Positions 11,177 to 20,772 of a stretch of 64,000 nucleotides of DNA are shown in pieces (positions within the stretch are counted from its first letter, which is position 1; every line of letters starts with the position of its first letter). Made by a program: the position numbers and the translations under genes. The notes under the pieces are model-generated. The model made no database searches. It was not told the DNA's origin and worked only from the letters and a program-made list of their open reading frames with translations. Source of the stretch: Hamiltosporidium tvaerminnensis (lineage: Eukaryota > Microsporidia > Dubosqiidae); the NCBI GenBank assembly GCA_022605425.2, contig CM061251.1:62001-126000 (forward strand), read 5' to 3'.

Positions 11177-11426
11177 TTTTTATATATTTATTTGTTTTTT
11201 AAAATTCCTATTCGATTTTTGTTCATAAAAATATATTCAAGGATTCTTATTTTTATACAAATCTTCATAAAAATTTGTGTATTTATTCTAAACCAAACTC
11301 GAGAATTTTTCTGCTAAGTATCATTTACTAAATATAAATCGAATTTTGAATAGTTTGTAAATATAATTTAAGAATTTTCTTCAAGTATGTTAATAAATAC
11401 CTAAAACGAAAAATTTTGACTTAAAA

Positions 11427-11672
11427 TTATTTAAATACGCGTCTAAAAGTTACTTTTTTCATTCGAAATGAACAAATCTTGATTGAATAAATAATATATC
11501 TTTCGGCCTTTTCTTTCCACACCTTTGAGAAAACAATAAAAGGATGAATTGACGTTTCGCCACCTGATTTAAGTGTTTTCCACCTTTTACTGTGGAATAT
11601 TGTATTTTTCCAACTAAATCTCCGTTGTTCGAAAAATAAAAATATGATAAACCAGGTAAGACGAACCCACAC
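11427..11672 (-). CDS. Possible small basic protein (81 aa), unidentified
   Basis: An intact frame of 81 codons begins at 11672. It is rich in Lys, Arg, Trp and Phe, and contains RFSWKNTIFHSKRWKTLK and SKVWKEKAERYI. The locus is less AT-rich than its surroundings, which favours coding. The first residues (WFIIFLFFEQ) are hydrophobic. No family is recognised. It lies 65 bp downstream of the gene at 11738-12265 on the same strand. It may be real or a remnant. Confidence 0.3.
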   Translation of the reverse strand: MWVRLTWFIIFLFFEQRRFSWKNTIFHSKRWKTLKSGGETSIHPFIVFSKVWKEKAERYIIYSIKICSFRMKKVTFRRVFK

Positions 11673-11737
11673 CTTTTATAAATAATTAACTTAAACCAAA
11701 AATTAAAAGATTTCTTTAAAAAAGCTTTAATTTTATT

Positions 11738-12265
11738 TTATTTAGTATGACTAGATCTTATTGAATAAATTAAATCAAAAAACGCATATAATACTGTAGA
11801 TATTAAAAAAATGAAGCTTGATTCGAATAAACCAAGTTTTTTTCTGGTTTTTGTCATCCAATAAGATATTAAAATCAATATCAGAATGGCTTGATAGATT
11901 ATCAAGATATTAGAAATACGAGCATAATGTAAATATTTGAGATTTATCAATTCTATTAAAACAAAAATATATGAAAAATATAAAATCTTACTCAGATATA
12001 AATTGAACCACGATACTACTTCATCTGAAAAACTGGAATTTTCTGGCGGTGCCAAAATTCCTGTATTTCTAGGTTGTAATCCTGATTCTAAATTGATTCC
12101 AATTGCTCCCGAGGAAATAACTGATTGTCCCTGAGTGAATCTATTGTTGGCTCTGCCTGTATCTAAAGTTGTTGTTGTTGCCGGTGTGTCACCACATACT
12201 TGTTCATATGTAGGTAAACTATTTTCACTTTCTCTAAATTGTTGATTCATACTTGAAAAGAACAT
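11738..12265 (-). CDS. Hypothetical multi-pass membrane protein (175 aa)
   Basis: The first 85 residues are hydrophilic and rich in Ser, Thr, Asn and Gln. They include SENSLPTYEQVCGD and a run of four Thr. Three hydrophobic segments follow: ILYFSYIFVLIELI, ILIIYQAILILILISYW and FIFLISTVLYAFFDLIY. This layout (cytosolic or lumenal tail plus three spans) is seen in many lineage-specific fungal membrane proteins, so no function is assigned. The ATG at 12265 is used; a second in-frame ATG five codons in is equally possible. No disruption is seen, and the higher GC of the N-terminal half supports coding. Confidence 0.7.
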   Translation of the reverse strand: MFFSSMNQQFRESENSLPTYEQVCGDTPATTTTLDTGRANNRFTQGQSVISSGAIGINLESGLQPRNTGILAPPENSSFSDEVVSWFNLYLSKILYFSYIFVLIELINLKYLHYARISNILIIYQAILILILISYWMTKTRKKLGLFESSFIFLISTVLYAFFDLIYSIRSSHTK

Positions 12266-13950
12266 GGATTCTTAATATATATTTAAGTTTTCTTTTTCTA
12301 TCAAACTTTGATTTTTTAAAGACCTATACTTTCCTTTTATGGAAATTAGCTTTACTTAAATATCAAATTGTTTGATCAAATAAAGGATCAATATCAAAAA
12401 TATAATTTGTTATTAAATGGATAAATTGTTTTTTTGTACTAAATTTGTGTTGATAAATTAAAAACGTAAGCAAATAATAAAAAATTCAATATTTTCTAAG
12501 TCATTCAAAGTAATAACGGTCGTAATTTACAGTACAATTTTTTTTAAACAAAACTGTTTTTTTATTGAAATATTTCATTTCTCAACGCAAATGTCATATA
12601 TCATACAAAAATTTTAATTTTTTTATAAATTTAAATCTAAAAATTCATATATTTAGATTTTAGTTTTTTAGTTTTTTTTTAAAATATTCATAATATTTTT
12701 CAAAAAAAAATTTTGTTTATATTCCCAAATACAATATCAATAATACCTTTTAGGATATAAATATTTAATTTATATTGAAATATTTTTTTGTTTAAAAAAA
12801 ATCGAAAAGTCGATTTGATTTTCCAAAGAGTCATATCTTTAGATCAATATATTTTTTTTAATTTAAGAATTTACAATAACAAAAATATGAAGGTGTATTT
12901 TGAGTGGATTTTAATGTATAAATTAGTAAAAAAAATACCAAAATGTTTTATTTTTTTTTTCTTTCAACAATTACTATTTCGACATATTGATATTCTAAGA
13001 TCATCGTTTTCTATGTTTTTTATATTTGAGATTTTTTCAAGAAAAAGCAAAATATCAAGTCAAACCGTAAATTGTCTTTTATAAGAGTACAACCTATAGT
13101 TGTAAAACAGTTGCATATAGTAGTTATTTATATGAGAATAAATACAAAAAAATAATTATATATATTTACTGTCAATTTACTTCAGAATGCAATTTCTGAT
13201 AATAAAATTAATAGGATGCTTTGCATTATTATTCTGATTATGTAATTTTACAAAAATTATAAATATTTCATATTTTCTCTCAAGTGACTCAATTTATAAT
13301 TTTTCTGTTGTTTAAGAGTATAAAAAACAAAATATAGGATTCAATTGTCCTACTTTGTAAAATAGGTTATTAAGTCTACCAGTAATTCAAATTTCTACAA
13401 TATTATCTTAAATTCTCAATTCGTAATAGAGATTTCATTTAAAAATAGTATGAATTATAAATTATTTTGACTTTACAAAAATACAAATAAATTTAATTTT
13501 CCATGAATTGTTCTCCATTTAGAATTTTATCTTCCTAAAAAATATATGGATGTTATTTTCAAAAAACTTAAGCTTTGCTTAATATATTTACTTTAGTGCA
13601 TTTATATTTTTAACTATTTAATTTTAACTTCTGCCTAATTTCATAAATTCGTAACTTGGTAGTTAAAACGAAATTTTATATTCATTAAGTATAAATTCGA
13701 TTATAAATTTTTAAAATCTGAATTGCCAAACATTAAAGCACTGAATATTCTATTTATATATTACCTAAACCATGACCTTTGTTGATTTCCTATAAAAATT
13801 CGAATTGGTCTAAGAATATCTTTAAAAGAACTGTTAAAAGCAGAAATTTAAGTATTAGATGTTAGGTAAAAACTATTTTTATTATTTACATTTATTTAAA
13901 GTTTCCAGGTTGCCAAAATATGCATTTTTATACAAATATATTTTACTTCA
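12266..13950. other. AT-rich intergenic stretch, no gene seen
   Basis: A 98-codon plus-strand frame from 12788 starts on TTG and is poor in anything but Phe, Ile, Lys and Asn; I consider it chance. Nothing else is supported. Confidence 0.6.
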
Positions 13951-13959
13951 TATTATAAC

Positions 13960-14640
13960 ACCCCTTTAAGATATCACTAAAACTGCCTTTTATCTAAACC
14001 CAAAGAACCCGTTACGCTATGGCAAAAGTCCCCCTCTAAAATTACCTATAAGCTTAAAAAATTTGAATATTATCAGGTTCTTCTTGTTTCTTTATCATTT
14101 TCTTGTTATAGTACAAAATTGGTGCAATAAAGTACTAATAAACAGTGTAAAAAACCAAATATTTTTAAATCATTTTTGTTTTTCAAAAAATGAACTTTAA
14201 TATTCCGGAGGTGAAATAACCATATTAAAAACCATCTGCTCGGCAATGAGTCTGTTAAATTGGTGTGAAAATCATTTTGACATTTTAGTGGGATATAAAC
14301 CATACTGGATTTATCGGAAGAACCTCTATAGACCTGAGTTATAACAGATTAAAGGAAACAAATGAAATACAGATTATCTAAACACAATTACCCAGCATAA
14401 AACTAGGAACATGACTTATGAAACTTTAAAGGATAAAGCTTGACGAGGAAAATAGAAGTATCTATGAATGTTGAAATAATTTGACCTAGAAAACAGGGTT
14501 TACGTGAAAGGTAAATGAACTCCAAAAAGACTAAGACATTGATCAGCGACGGGATATGATGGCTTCCATTTGTTTATCCTCTACACCGAGTGAGTAAAGA
14601 GAGCAGTGAGTGTAAATATTTTAGTAGCTTAGGTCTTTTT
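13960..14640. repeat. Dispersed-repeat block related to 57.83 kb
   Basis: The segment of about 14205-14310 contains TCGGCAATGAGTCTGT, AATTGGTGTGAAAATC and ATATAAACCATACTGG. These align in order with 57860-57935, which has TTGGCAATGAATATGT, AACTGGTGTGATGACT and ATAAAACCACACTAC. The surrounding 13960-14640 is less AT-rich than background. No intact frame is present. It is best read as two decayed copies of an interspersed element whose type I cannot name. Confidence 0.55.
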
Positions 14641-15985
14641 TTTTATTTTTTTTTCTTGCAAAATATAAAAGAAGTGTCATATATAGAAGAATATTTAAAA
14701 TCCAAAGAGAAGATATAAACCAAGAAAACTAAGAAAAAATTAACATTCAATCAATTTTGATATTTTTCTTATTTTTATTTTTTGTAGTTTCATCTTTTCT
14801 AACTTTTTTAATCCATTTTTCAAATTCCTAGTGTTGAAATCTATTGGAATATATTATTTTTCCTCCAGACCGGTCGTATACTGCTAAAATGAAGCTTAAT
14901 ATAATTTTTCCCGATGCTTGTAATCTAATATGAAAAAATCTTCTGAATTTTAACATTAGCCAATGGTTATATTTAATAGAAGGACCTAATGGAAGGTTTT
15001 ATTTTTAAACAAAAGCATTTTATAGAATATTTGAGTCTTGGGGGGGGGGAGAAGGTCATAGACCATGTCATAATAAAACAAAACAATGATTATGAAAACG
15101 CTTATTTTCCAGTTTTACACTTATACGCTCTATAATTTTATGTTAAAAAAATTAAACAATTTTTTTTCAATTTTTAAGTACAAAATTGTAAAACAGAACT
15201 AAAATAGGAATAAAATTAATTACTTTGAAAATTAGGATTGATAATCCTTATTTTTGTATCTTTCTTTTAAACCCTATTCATTTAACATATTTGTTTCAGA
15301 AGTTTTTTATAAATACCTCTAATTGTTCTTTAGAATTTTCTTATATACATTTACAATAGATTTACATTGTACACCAAAAAGATATAAACAAATTTATCGA
15401 TAAATTATGTTTTGATTTTTCTTTTACTAACTGCATATTTTTCTGACAATACCATAACACCTTGTTTTTCCACAATCTTTTTTCACTTAAAATCGAATAT
15501 GTGTAATTTTTGAAATCATTAAATTAATTTTAAAAATCCCAGTATAATTTATTCTTAAAATTACAAAACTTGTAAGTTATTCACAACTATAAGATTAAAT
15601 TTGTATAACAAAATCAAGAAGATTTTTTTGACATTAAAATAAATTTGATTCTAAATTTTTCGTTTTCGGTTGCCAAAATTTTAAATGCAATCAATATTAG
15701 TCAATTAAAAAGTATTTAACAAAAAATGTTGGAATTTAGCCTTTTCGCCTGCATTGCCTATATTTACATATAATACACTTATATAAAATTTTAACTCGTG
15801 ATCTAAAACAACGTATCTTAAATTAAATCATGGATTATCTTGTGTAAAAAGTATTAATTCATTTCTAAATGACTCATTAGAACAGATTATTAATCCGTAA
15901 TACACACATTATTGTTTATTGCAAACTTAATATAATCTATTAGCATCAAAAAAATAGTTTAAGTTGTCTGTGTACTTATTATAAA
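14641..15985. other. AT-rich intergenic stretch with a G9 run
   Basis: No gene is seen. A run of nine G near 15041-15049 stands out in a background with almost no GC. It is unlike anything else nearby and could be a real G-tract or a sequencing artefact. Confidence 0.5.
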
Positions 15986-15989
15986 CGTT

Positions 15990-16125
15990 TTAATGCAAAT
16001 TTTTATGTTTCCAACCATAAATTTATTTATCGGTTTTATAAGCTGTATATAAATACCATCCCAGGATATCACATAATAAATTAATTATTCTGTTACACTT
16101 ATAAATAAGACCTAACTCATTTGCA
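15990..16125 (-). mobile_element. Degenerate fragment of the RLE retrotransposon
   Basis: CATCCCAGGATATCACATAA and, 15 bp further on, ATTCTGTTACACTTATAAAT and AGACCTAACTCATTTGC match, in the same order, the minus-strand endonuclease copies near 18.16-18.22 and 19.15-19.21 kb (CGTCCCAGGTCATCACATAA, ACACTACACTTATAAAT, AGACCCAACTCATTGGC). This is a short, mutated piece of the endonuclease coding end. Confidence 0.7.
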
Positions 16126-16189
16126 TTCTTTAGTTTTACTTGTTTATGAAAAACAAGGGTTTCAATAAACTAAAACAAGATTTAAATTT

Positions 16190-16438
16190 ATGAAATATTT
16201 CATTACTTTATTTAAAAGAAATCAGCTGTATCAAAAGAAAAAAGAATCTTTCGAAAATTGGTTAAAGGTTGTTTTATTTCTAATAAAATTCAACCTTTTT
16301 ACCTTTTTATTTGCCTTTTTACAGGTAAATATATTTAGATTAATATTTTTACTGAATTATACGATTTGTTTAGTAAAGTATTTACCGTTTAAGAACAAAT
16401 TGAAGAATTCAAATGTACAAATCAAATTCTTAAAATAA
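16190..16438 (+). CDS. Doubtful small hydrophobic frame (82 aa)
   Basis: An ATG-started frame of 82 codons has basic ends and a central hydrophobic stretch (VVLFLIKFNLFTFLFAF). Composition equals the AT-rich background and no family is recognised. It directly follows retroelement debris, so a chance frame is at least as likely as a gene. Confidence 0.2.
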   Translation: MKYFITLFKRNQLYQKKKESFENWLKVVLFLIKFNLFTFLFAFLQVNIFRLIFLLNYTICLVKYLPFKNKLKNSNVQIKFLK

Positions 16439-16749
16439 TTTTTAAACATCAAATCAAGTTTCATAATTCATTTTATTTAATGTTTAACTTAACAAATTGT
16501 GCTTTTAATTACTCCATTAAATTTGGTAGCTTTAAAAAAATTTTTTAAATAAAAAAACTAAAGAAAATAATTTAAATAATAACAATATCAGAACAAATTA
16601 TCAGTTAATTTTGTATCACTTTTCTTTTTCACTTTTAAAATTTGAGTTATAAGATTTTTCTACATTAAACAATTACTTTTTTCTTGAAATATTTTATTTA
16701 CAAAATATATAAAAACCACCCAAAAAAATCCATTATTTAAATAATTTTC

Positions 16750-17139
16750 ATGGCATTTTATACGAAAACGATACAAATACCTATTCAAATACATCCCGCT
16801 GATTTAAAGAGACCAGAAATATCAATAAATAATACATTAATGGATTGTCATTTGAAATATTCGTATAAATTACAAGGTGTACTTGTTTCGTTTACACTTT
16901 TGTCATTTTCAAAGACAGGTGAAATGCCATACGGTACACCATTTGTAAAATTACTGTGTAGAATACAATGTCTTGTTTTTCAACCAGAAATAGGCGAGAT
17001 TTTGGATTTTTGTGACGGTTTTTCGTATGGAATATTTAAAATAATGTGTGATGGTAATACTAACGGTAAGTGTATTGTAGAAGATGTTATTAAAGGAAAC
17101 GATGATACAATTCTTATTAAAGGAAAATATTTAGAATAA
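16750..17139 (+). CDS. RPA43: RNA polymerase I subunit A43-like (129 aa)
   Basis: A43 and its partner form the stalk of RNA polymerase I, the nucleolar enzyme making rRNA, and dock the initiation factor Rrn3. The frame matches the N-terminal tip and the start of the OB region of the A43/Rpb7/Rpc25 family. It shows LKYSYKLQGVLVSFTLLSF, then a Thr-Pro-Phe followed by CRIQCLVFQPEIGEILD and GFSYGIFKIMCDG. The yeast A43 order is the same: a Tyr/Asn-x-Lys-x-x-Gly-Val-Val strand, then TPF, then VWQPQVGDVLEG and HIGLLIHD. At 129 residues it is much shorter than yeast A43 (326), lacking the C-terminal extension, as is usual for reduced microsporidian proteins. The ATG at 16750 follows CCC at 16719-16721. 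A43 is favoured over Rpc25 or Rpb7 because of the TPF and QPE/IGE stretch. Confidence 0.75.
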   Translation: MAFYTKTIQIPIQIHPADLKRPEISINNTLMDCHLKYSYKLQGVLVSFTLLSFSKTGEMPYGTPFVKLLCRIQCLVFQPEIGEILDFCDGFSYGIFKIMCDGNTNGKCIVEDVIKGNDDTILIKGKYLE

Positions 17140-17479
17140 ATTATTTAATTATAGAATCTAATTTTCAGAATCAAACATTTTTTTTACATATTAAATTTAC
17201 AATTAATTTAGATTTTCAATTCAAAATATTATTTTTATTCTTTTAATTTATCTAAAAAAATTTCTTAAAAACTATAAAATAAATTCCAAGTTTTCTTTAC
17301 ATTTTTTCTCAATAATTATCAAATATTGAAATATTCAATCATTTTTTAAAAAATACAAAGTAAAATTAAATTATTAGATTCTAAAAAAATTATTTTGAAT
17401 CAAATTTTAAAAGTACATTCTTTGGCGGGTAAAAAAAATATAATTTACTTCACATAGACACTCATTCCACATATATCAT
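17140..17479. other. AT-rich gap before the retroelement cluster
   Basis: Nothing recognisable; the boundary with the retroelement 3' end near 17480 is approximate. Confidence 0.5.
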
Positions 17480-18540
17480 CAATATTATATTGAAATATGA
17501 GTTAACGGACTTTTCACTTTTAAATAATTCTTTCCATCATTTTAAACACTTCATTATCTTTCTCAAATCCGACTCTTCGTTTATTTTTATTGTCAGGTCC
17601 TTCACTGTGGTTACACCATCCAAAATAAGAGGTAAGTTATTTTTATATTTGTTTTAGCACCATCTTTTTAGTTGTATACTTTCATTAATAAAGGTGTTGG
17701 TTGTTCATAAATTTAAGCTCTTTCAATAAATCCTAATGAAGCTCTCTCCCAGCTTTATTTGGTATTTCGTCTTGCCTCAAGTCCTCTTCGTCGATCAAAG
17801 AAAATTATTTTGACAGTGTTCTTGAGCACTATAGAATGTATATGTGCATTCATTCTCGCCGTTACAGACCTTTACTAGGCTTAAACCTCCTCAGTAATAC
17901 CGCCTACAGGTTCTTTTTTTAGTGGATTTGTTTACATTTTCGAGTTTCGTAACAAGGTGGTTTTAAAGGATAAGTTCTTAGCCCCACGCCTAACCTTAGC
18001 CTAAAGGACTGGTCCCTTTTAGTCGCCTCTTACGACAAGCAAAGAATACACCAAGTCATTTCTGCTTCCGGCATGGTGGGAAAAATGTATATATGCCTCT
18101 ACATTCATGGGTATTTCTAGTCTTTTAAGATGAGATTTATGGTATTTTGTCACAATACCGTCCCAGGTCATCACATAAGGGATTATCTCAACACTACACC
18201 TATAAATAAGACCCAACTCATTGGCTAGCGGGTCATACTTCCTAAGTTTTTCAGTTTTAACTATTTGAAGTGAATCTTGGGAAGTGATTCCTACTTCAAT
18301 GAGTGTTATCTTATTCTTCTTCTTATCTAAAATAAATATGTCGGGTCTGTTATTCCGAATTTTGACATCAGTTTTTATCCTGGTTTCCACTCTTATCTCT
18401 GCCACACATTATCAAGAATTTCTTGAACTGAGTAATTTCTAATTCGTTTTGAAGACTTAAAACAATATCTATTTAGTAGGAGAAAGTGTATGCATAATAC
18501 CACTTCATTTTGTATTCTAGTATAATCATGACCAAGCTTA
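17480..18540 (-). mobile_element. RLE-type non-LTR retrotransposon, 5'-truncated copy A, interrupted
   Basis: On the minus strand, sequence from about 18540 down to 17480 matches the 3' half of the element seen best at 48-49.6 kb. It begins just after the CCHC knuckle (GGTCATGATTATACTAGA). It continues through the restriction-like endonuclease motif RPDIFILDKKKNKITLIEVG (about 18365-18280) to the Glu-rich tail. The frame is broken: at about 18084 the coding match stops, a 230-bp foreign segment intervenes (17854-18083), and the match resumes with FDRRRGLE near 17800. Further stops follow. It is a dead copy, and its truncated 5' end is typical of target-primed reverse transcription. Confidence 0.85.
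17854..18083 (-). mobile_element. SINE-like short element nested in the RLE copy
   Basis: About 230 bp interrupt the endonuclease reading frame. The segment is far less AT-rich than the genome and is about 75% identical by eye to 28482-28714. Shared blocks on the plus strand include AATACCGCCTA, TTTCGTAACAAGGTG, AAAGGACTGGTCC and TAGTCG-TCTCTTACGACAA. The flanks look like a target-site duplication: AATGTATATGTGCATTCAT (17835-17853) against AATGTATATATGCCTCT plus ACATTCAT (18084-18108). The only long frame through it is the accidental tail of the upstream frame. It is non-coding and presumably mobilised by a LINE. Confidence 0.7.
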
Positions 18541-18724
18541 TGCCATCAATATATATAAGAGACATTAAATTTTATTTTTAATATAAAATATTCTTTTTCT
18601 TAAAATAATTCTAAAAACAAATATAAGCATAATTAAAATAAATTTAAATAATCATTTTTAATTAGAATCTCACTTAAATTTATTTTACTTAGAAACAAAG
18701 TATATTAAGAAGTAGTAATTGATT

Positions 18725-19340
18725 TAATAAAACTCTGGTTTAAAATATTTTTACCATTTTTATATATTTTCTTCTACCTCTTTAACCACTTTTGTCTCTT
18801 CTTCCAAATCCGACTCTTCATTTATGTTATTGGTCGGTTCCTCTAAAGTGGTTCCTCCTTGTGAAATAAAGGGTGCTTTATTTTTTGGTTTAAAATTTTT
18901 TGAACCATCTTCCTCTCTCTTCTCTTCTTTTAAAGGGGGTGTTGGTTCCTCATGCATCTCTGCTCTCATAATAACACCCATTGACGCTCTCTCCCAGCTC
19001 TCTTCGGCATTTAGTCCTGACTCAAGTCCTCTTCGTCGATCAAAGGAAATTGTTTCGACTGTCTTCCTAAGTACTATAGACTGAATGTATGCCTCTACAT
19101 TCATGGGTATTTCTAGTCTTTTAAGATGAGATTTATGGTATTTTGTCACAATACCGTCCCAGGTCATCACATAAGGGATTATCTCAACACTACACTTATA
19201 AATAAGACCCAACTCATTGGCTAGCAGGTCATACTTCCTAAGTTTTTCAGTTTACACTATTTTAAGTGAATCTTGGGAAGTGATTCCTACTTAAATGAGT
19301 GTTATCTTATTCTTCTTCTTATCTAAAATAAATATGTCGG
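18725..19340 (-). mobile_element. RLE-type non-LTR retrotransposon, 5'-truncated copy B
   Basis: The minus strand from 19340 to 18725 matches the end of the endonuclease domain onwards. It starts abruptly inside the RPDIFILD motif at about 19340, continues through SVEIIPYVMTWDGIVTKYHK and FDRRRGLESG, then an acidic tail (EEPTPPLKEEK, SDLEEETKVVKEVEENI) ending at a stop near 18760. A 3' tail reading AAACTCTGGTTTAAAATA on the plus strand follows. The frame from 19212 down is intact for 150 codons, with at least one stop before it. It lies head-to-tail with copy A, about 185 bp apart, suggesting repeated insertion at related sites. Confidence 0.85.
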
Positions 19341-19377
19341 GTAGAAGTAGTAAAATTGGTAATTATTTATATTAATT

Positions 19378-19735
19378 TCATTAAAAATTTACTGCAATTA
19401 GAAACATATTATAGAAAATAAAGAAATGGCAAATATAAATGAAACAAGATTCATTAACAATAAATTTACTGCAATTATAAGCATATTATAGAAAATAAAT
19501 AAATGGCAAATATAAATGAAACAAGATTCATTAACAATAAATTTACTGCAATTAGAAACAAATTATAGAAAATAAAGAAATGGCAAATATAAATGAAACA
19601 AGATTCATTAACAACAAATTTACTGCAATTAGAAACATATTATAGAAAATAAAGAAATGGCAAATATAAATGAAACAAGATTCATTAACAATAAATTTAC
19701 TGCAATTATAAGCATATTATAGAAAGTAAAGTAAC
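19378..19735. repeat. 77-bp tandem array, about 4.6 units
   Basis: The landmark ACTGCAATTA recurs at 19391, 19468, 19545, 19622 and 19699, exactly 77 bp apart. Units differ by single bases (for example AGAAACATATT versus ATAAGCATATT alternate). It is non-coding and lies directly against the broken 5' end of retroelement copy B. Confidence 0.9.
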
Positions 19736-19850
19736 AAATTTATATTTTATTAAATATATTGTGTAATCAATGGCAATAAATTTATTATTAATGATTGCTT
19801 TACAAAAATAAATCTAAAAAAATATAAATTTGTTACTTTATTTTCTATAA
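19717..19850. repeat. Inverted repeat with ~30-bp arms
   Basis: The last tandem unit ends in AAAGTAACAAATTTATATTT (arm about 19717-19750), which is repeated as its reverse complement AAATATAAATTTGTTACTTT in 19816-19850. About 65 bp of AT-rich sequence separate the arms. It could fold into a hairpin or mark an inversion breakpoint. Confidence 0.8.
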
Positions 19851-20137
19851 TTTTTAAGAAAAAATCTTATATTCTTATAAAATAATTTCCACATATATTA
19901 TATAACAAAATAATAAATTTTAACTACTACTATAGTTTACTAATAAATATATAAAATAAAAAAAAAGTTTGATACATTTTTTTAATCAAATTCTTAATCT
20001 TATTTCATTATTTTTTAATATATAAACTCTAAATTTATATCAATCATAGACATTTACTTATAACACTTCTATATTCAATATTATAATAACTTACACCTCT
20101 TTAAAAATAAAAGATTTATTTATGTATATTTAACACC

Positions 20138-20749
20138 TTACGGTTTCCTATATTGTCTTAATACGGTATAAATATTATCAAAGGCCTTATAAATGTCATC
20201 ACGTAGTTTGGCACCTGTAAGAACAACTTTACCAGAGACAAAAATAAGAAGAACAATTTTAGGATCAACCATTCTGTAGATAAGACCGGGGAATAGTTCA
20301 GGCTCATAACTACAATAAGCATTATGAGCAAAAGCCAGACCTTCAAGTCGTACATTGAAATTTATGTCACAGCTACTCACAATATTTTGTATTTTGAAAT
20401 CAGCAAATCGTGTATTAAAACCGAGTTTGTTGATTATACGAGAATATTTTTGTGCAGCCAATTTAGACGATTCTTCACTTTTAGCCCCGGTAATTACCAT
20501 TTTTCCGGACGCGAATATCAAAGCCGTGGTTTTTGGTTCACGTATACGCATTATAACAGCAGCAAAACGTTTTGGATTGTATTCTGCATTACGTGCACGG
20601 AGTGCGATAGATTTTAGATCGAGTTTGCAATTTAAGTTGACAGTTGCTACCACATTTTGTAGTGTAGGCATTATACCCGATTTGGTGCGTGGCTGCTCTT
20701 GAGTAGGTGTAGGCTTCTCGCGTACGTATGAAAGATTAGGAACGTCCAT
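20138..20749 (-). CDS. TBP: TATA-box-binding protein (203 aa)
   Basis: TBP nucleates initiation by all three nuclear RNA polymerases by bending promoter DNA. The protein has a short 24-residue N-terminal tail and then the two direct repeats of the saddle (about residues 27-112 and 117-202). Near-invariant stretches are present: [45 protein letters not shown] and [15 protein letters not shown]. The four intercalating phenylalanines of yeast TBP (F99, F116, F190, F207) correspond to F62, F79, F153 and F170 here, a constant offset of 37. No domain is missing. The minus-strand leader just upstream is AT-rich with a TATA-like run and a CCC. Coding sequence is visibly less AT-rich than its flanks. 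Several antisense frames across it are shadows. Confidence 0.98.
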   Translation of the reverse strand: MDVPNLSYVREKPTPTQEQPRTKSGIMPTLQNVVATVNLNCKLDLKSIALRARNAEYNPKRFAAVIMRIREPKTTALIFASGKMVITGAKSEESSKLAAQKYSRIINKLGFNTRFADFKIQNIVSSCDINFNVRLEGLAFAHNAYCSYEPELFPGLIYRMVDPKIVLLIFVSGKVVLTGAKLRDDIYKAFDNIYTVLRQYRKP

Positions 20750-20752
20750 TTT

Positions 20753-20772
20753 TTATTTTTATATTTAAAGGG
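20753..20772 (-). promoter_or_regulatory. Candidate TBP promoter (CCC plus TATA-like run)
   Basis: On the minus strand the 20 bases before the leader read GCCCTTTAAATATAAAAATA, ending three bases before the ATG run. A CCC run with a TATA-like stretch close to the start is the arrangement expected of microsporidian genes. Assignment is by position only. Confidence 0.4.

Noticed and set aside
11638-11672. Possible splice donor GGTAAG near a short frame
   Set aside because: No matching branch or acceptor and no split conserved protein was found; a single GTAAG is expected by chance.
12788-13084. 98-codon Phe/Ile-rich frame
   Set aside because: It starts at TTG, has background composition and no motif.
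18824-19084. Plus-strand 86-codon frame (and the equivalent at 44958-45203, minus)
   Set aside because: Both are antisense to the retroelement tail and appear only because all copies share the sequence.
19378-19735. Possible CRISPR array (77-bp periodic repeat)
   Set aside because: There are no unique spacers between short repeats; whole units repeat head to tail in a eukaryotic genome.
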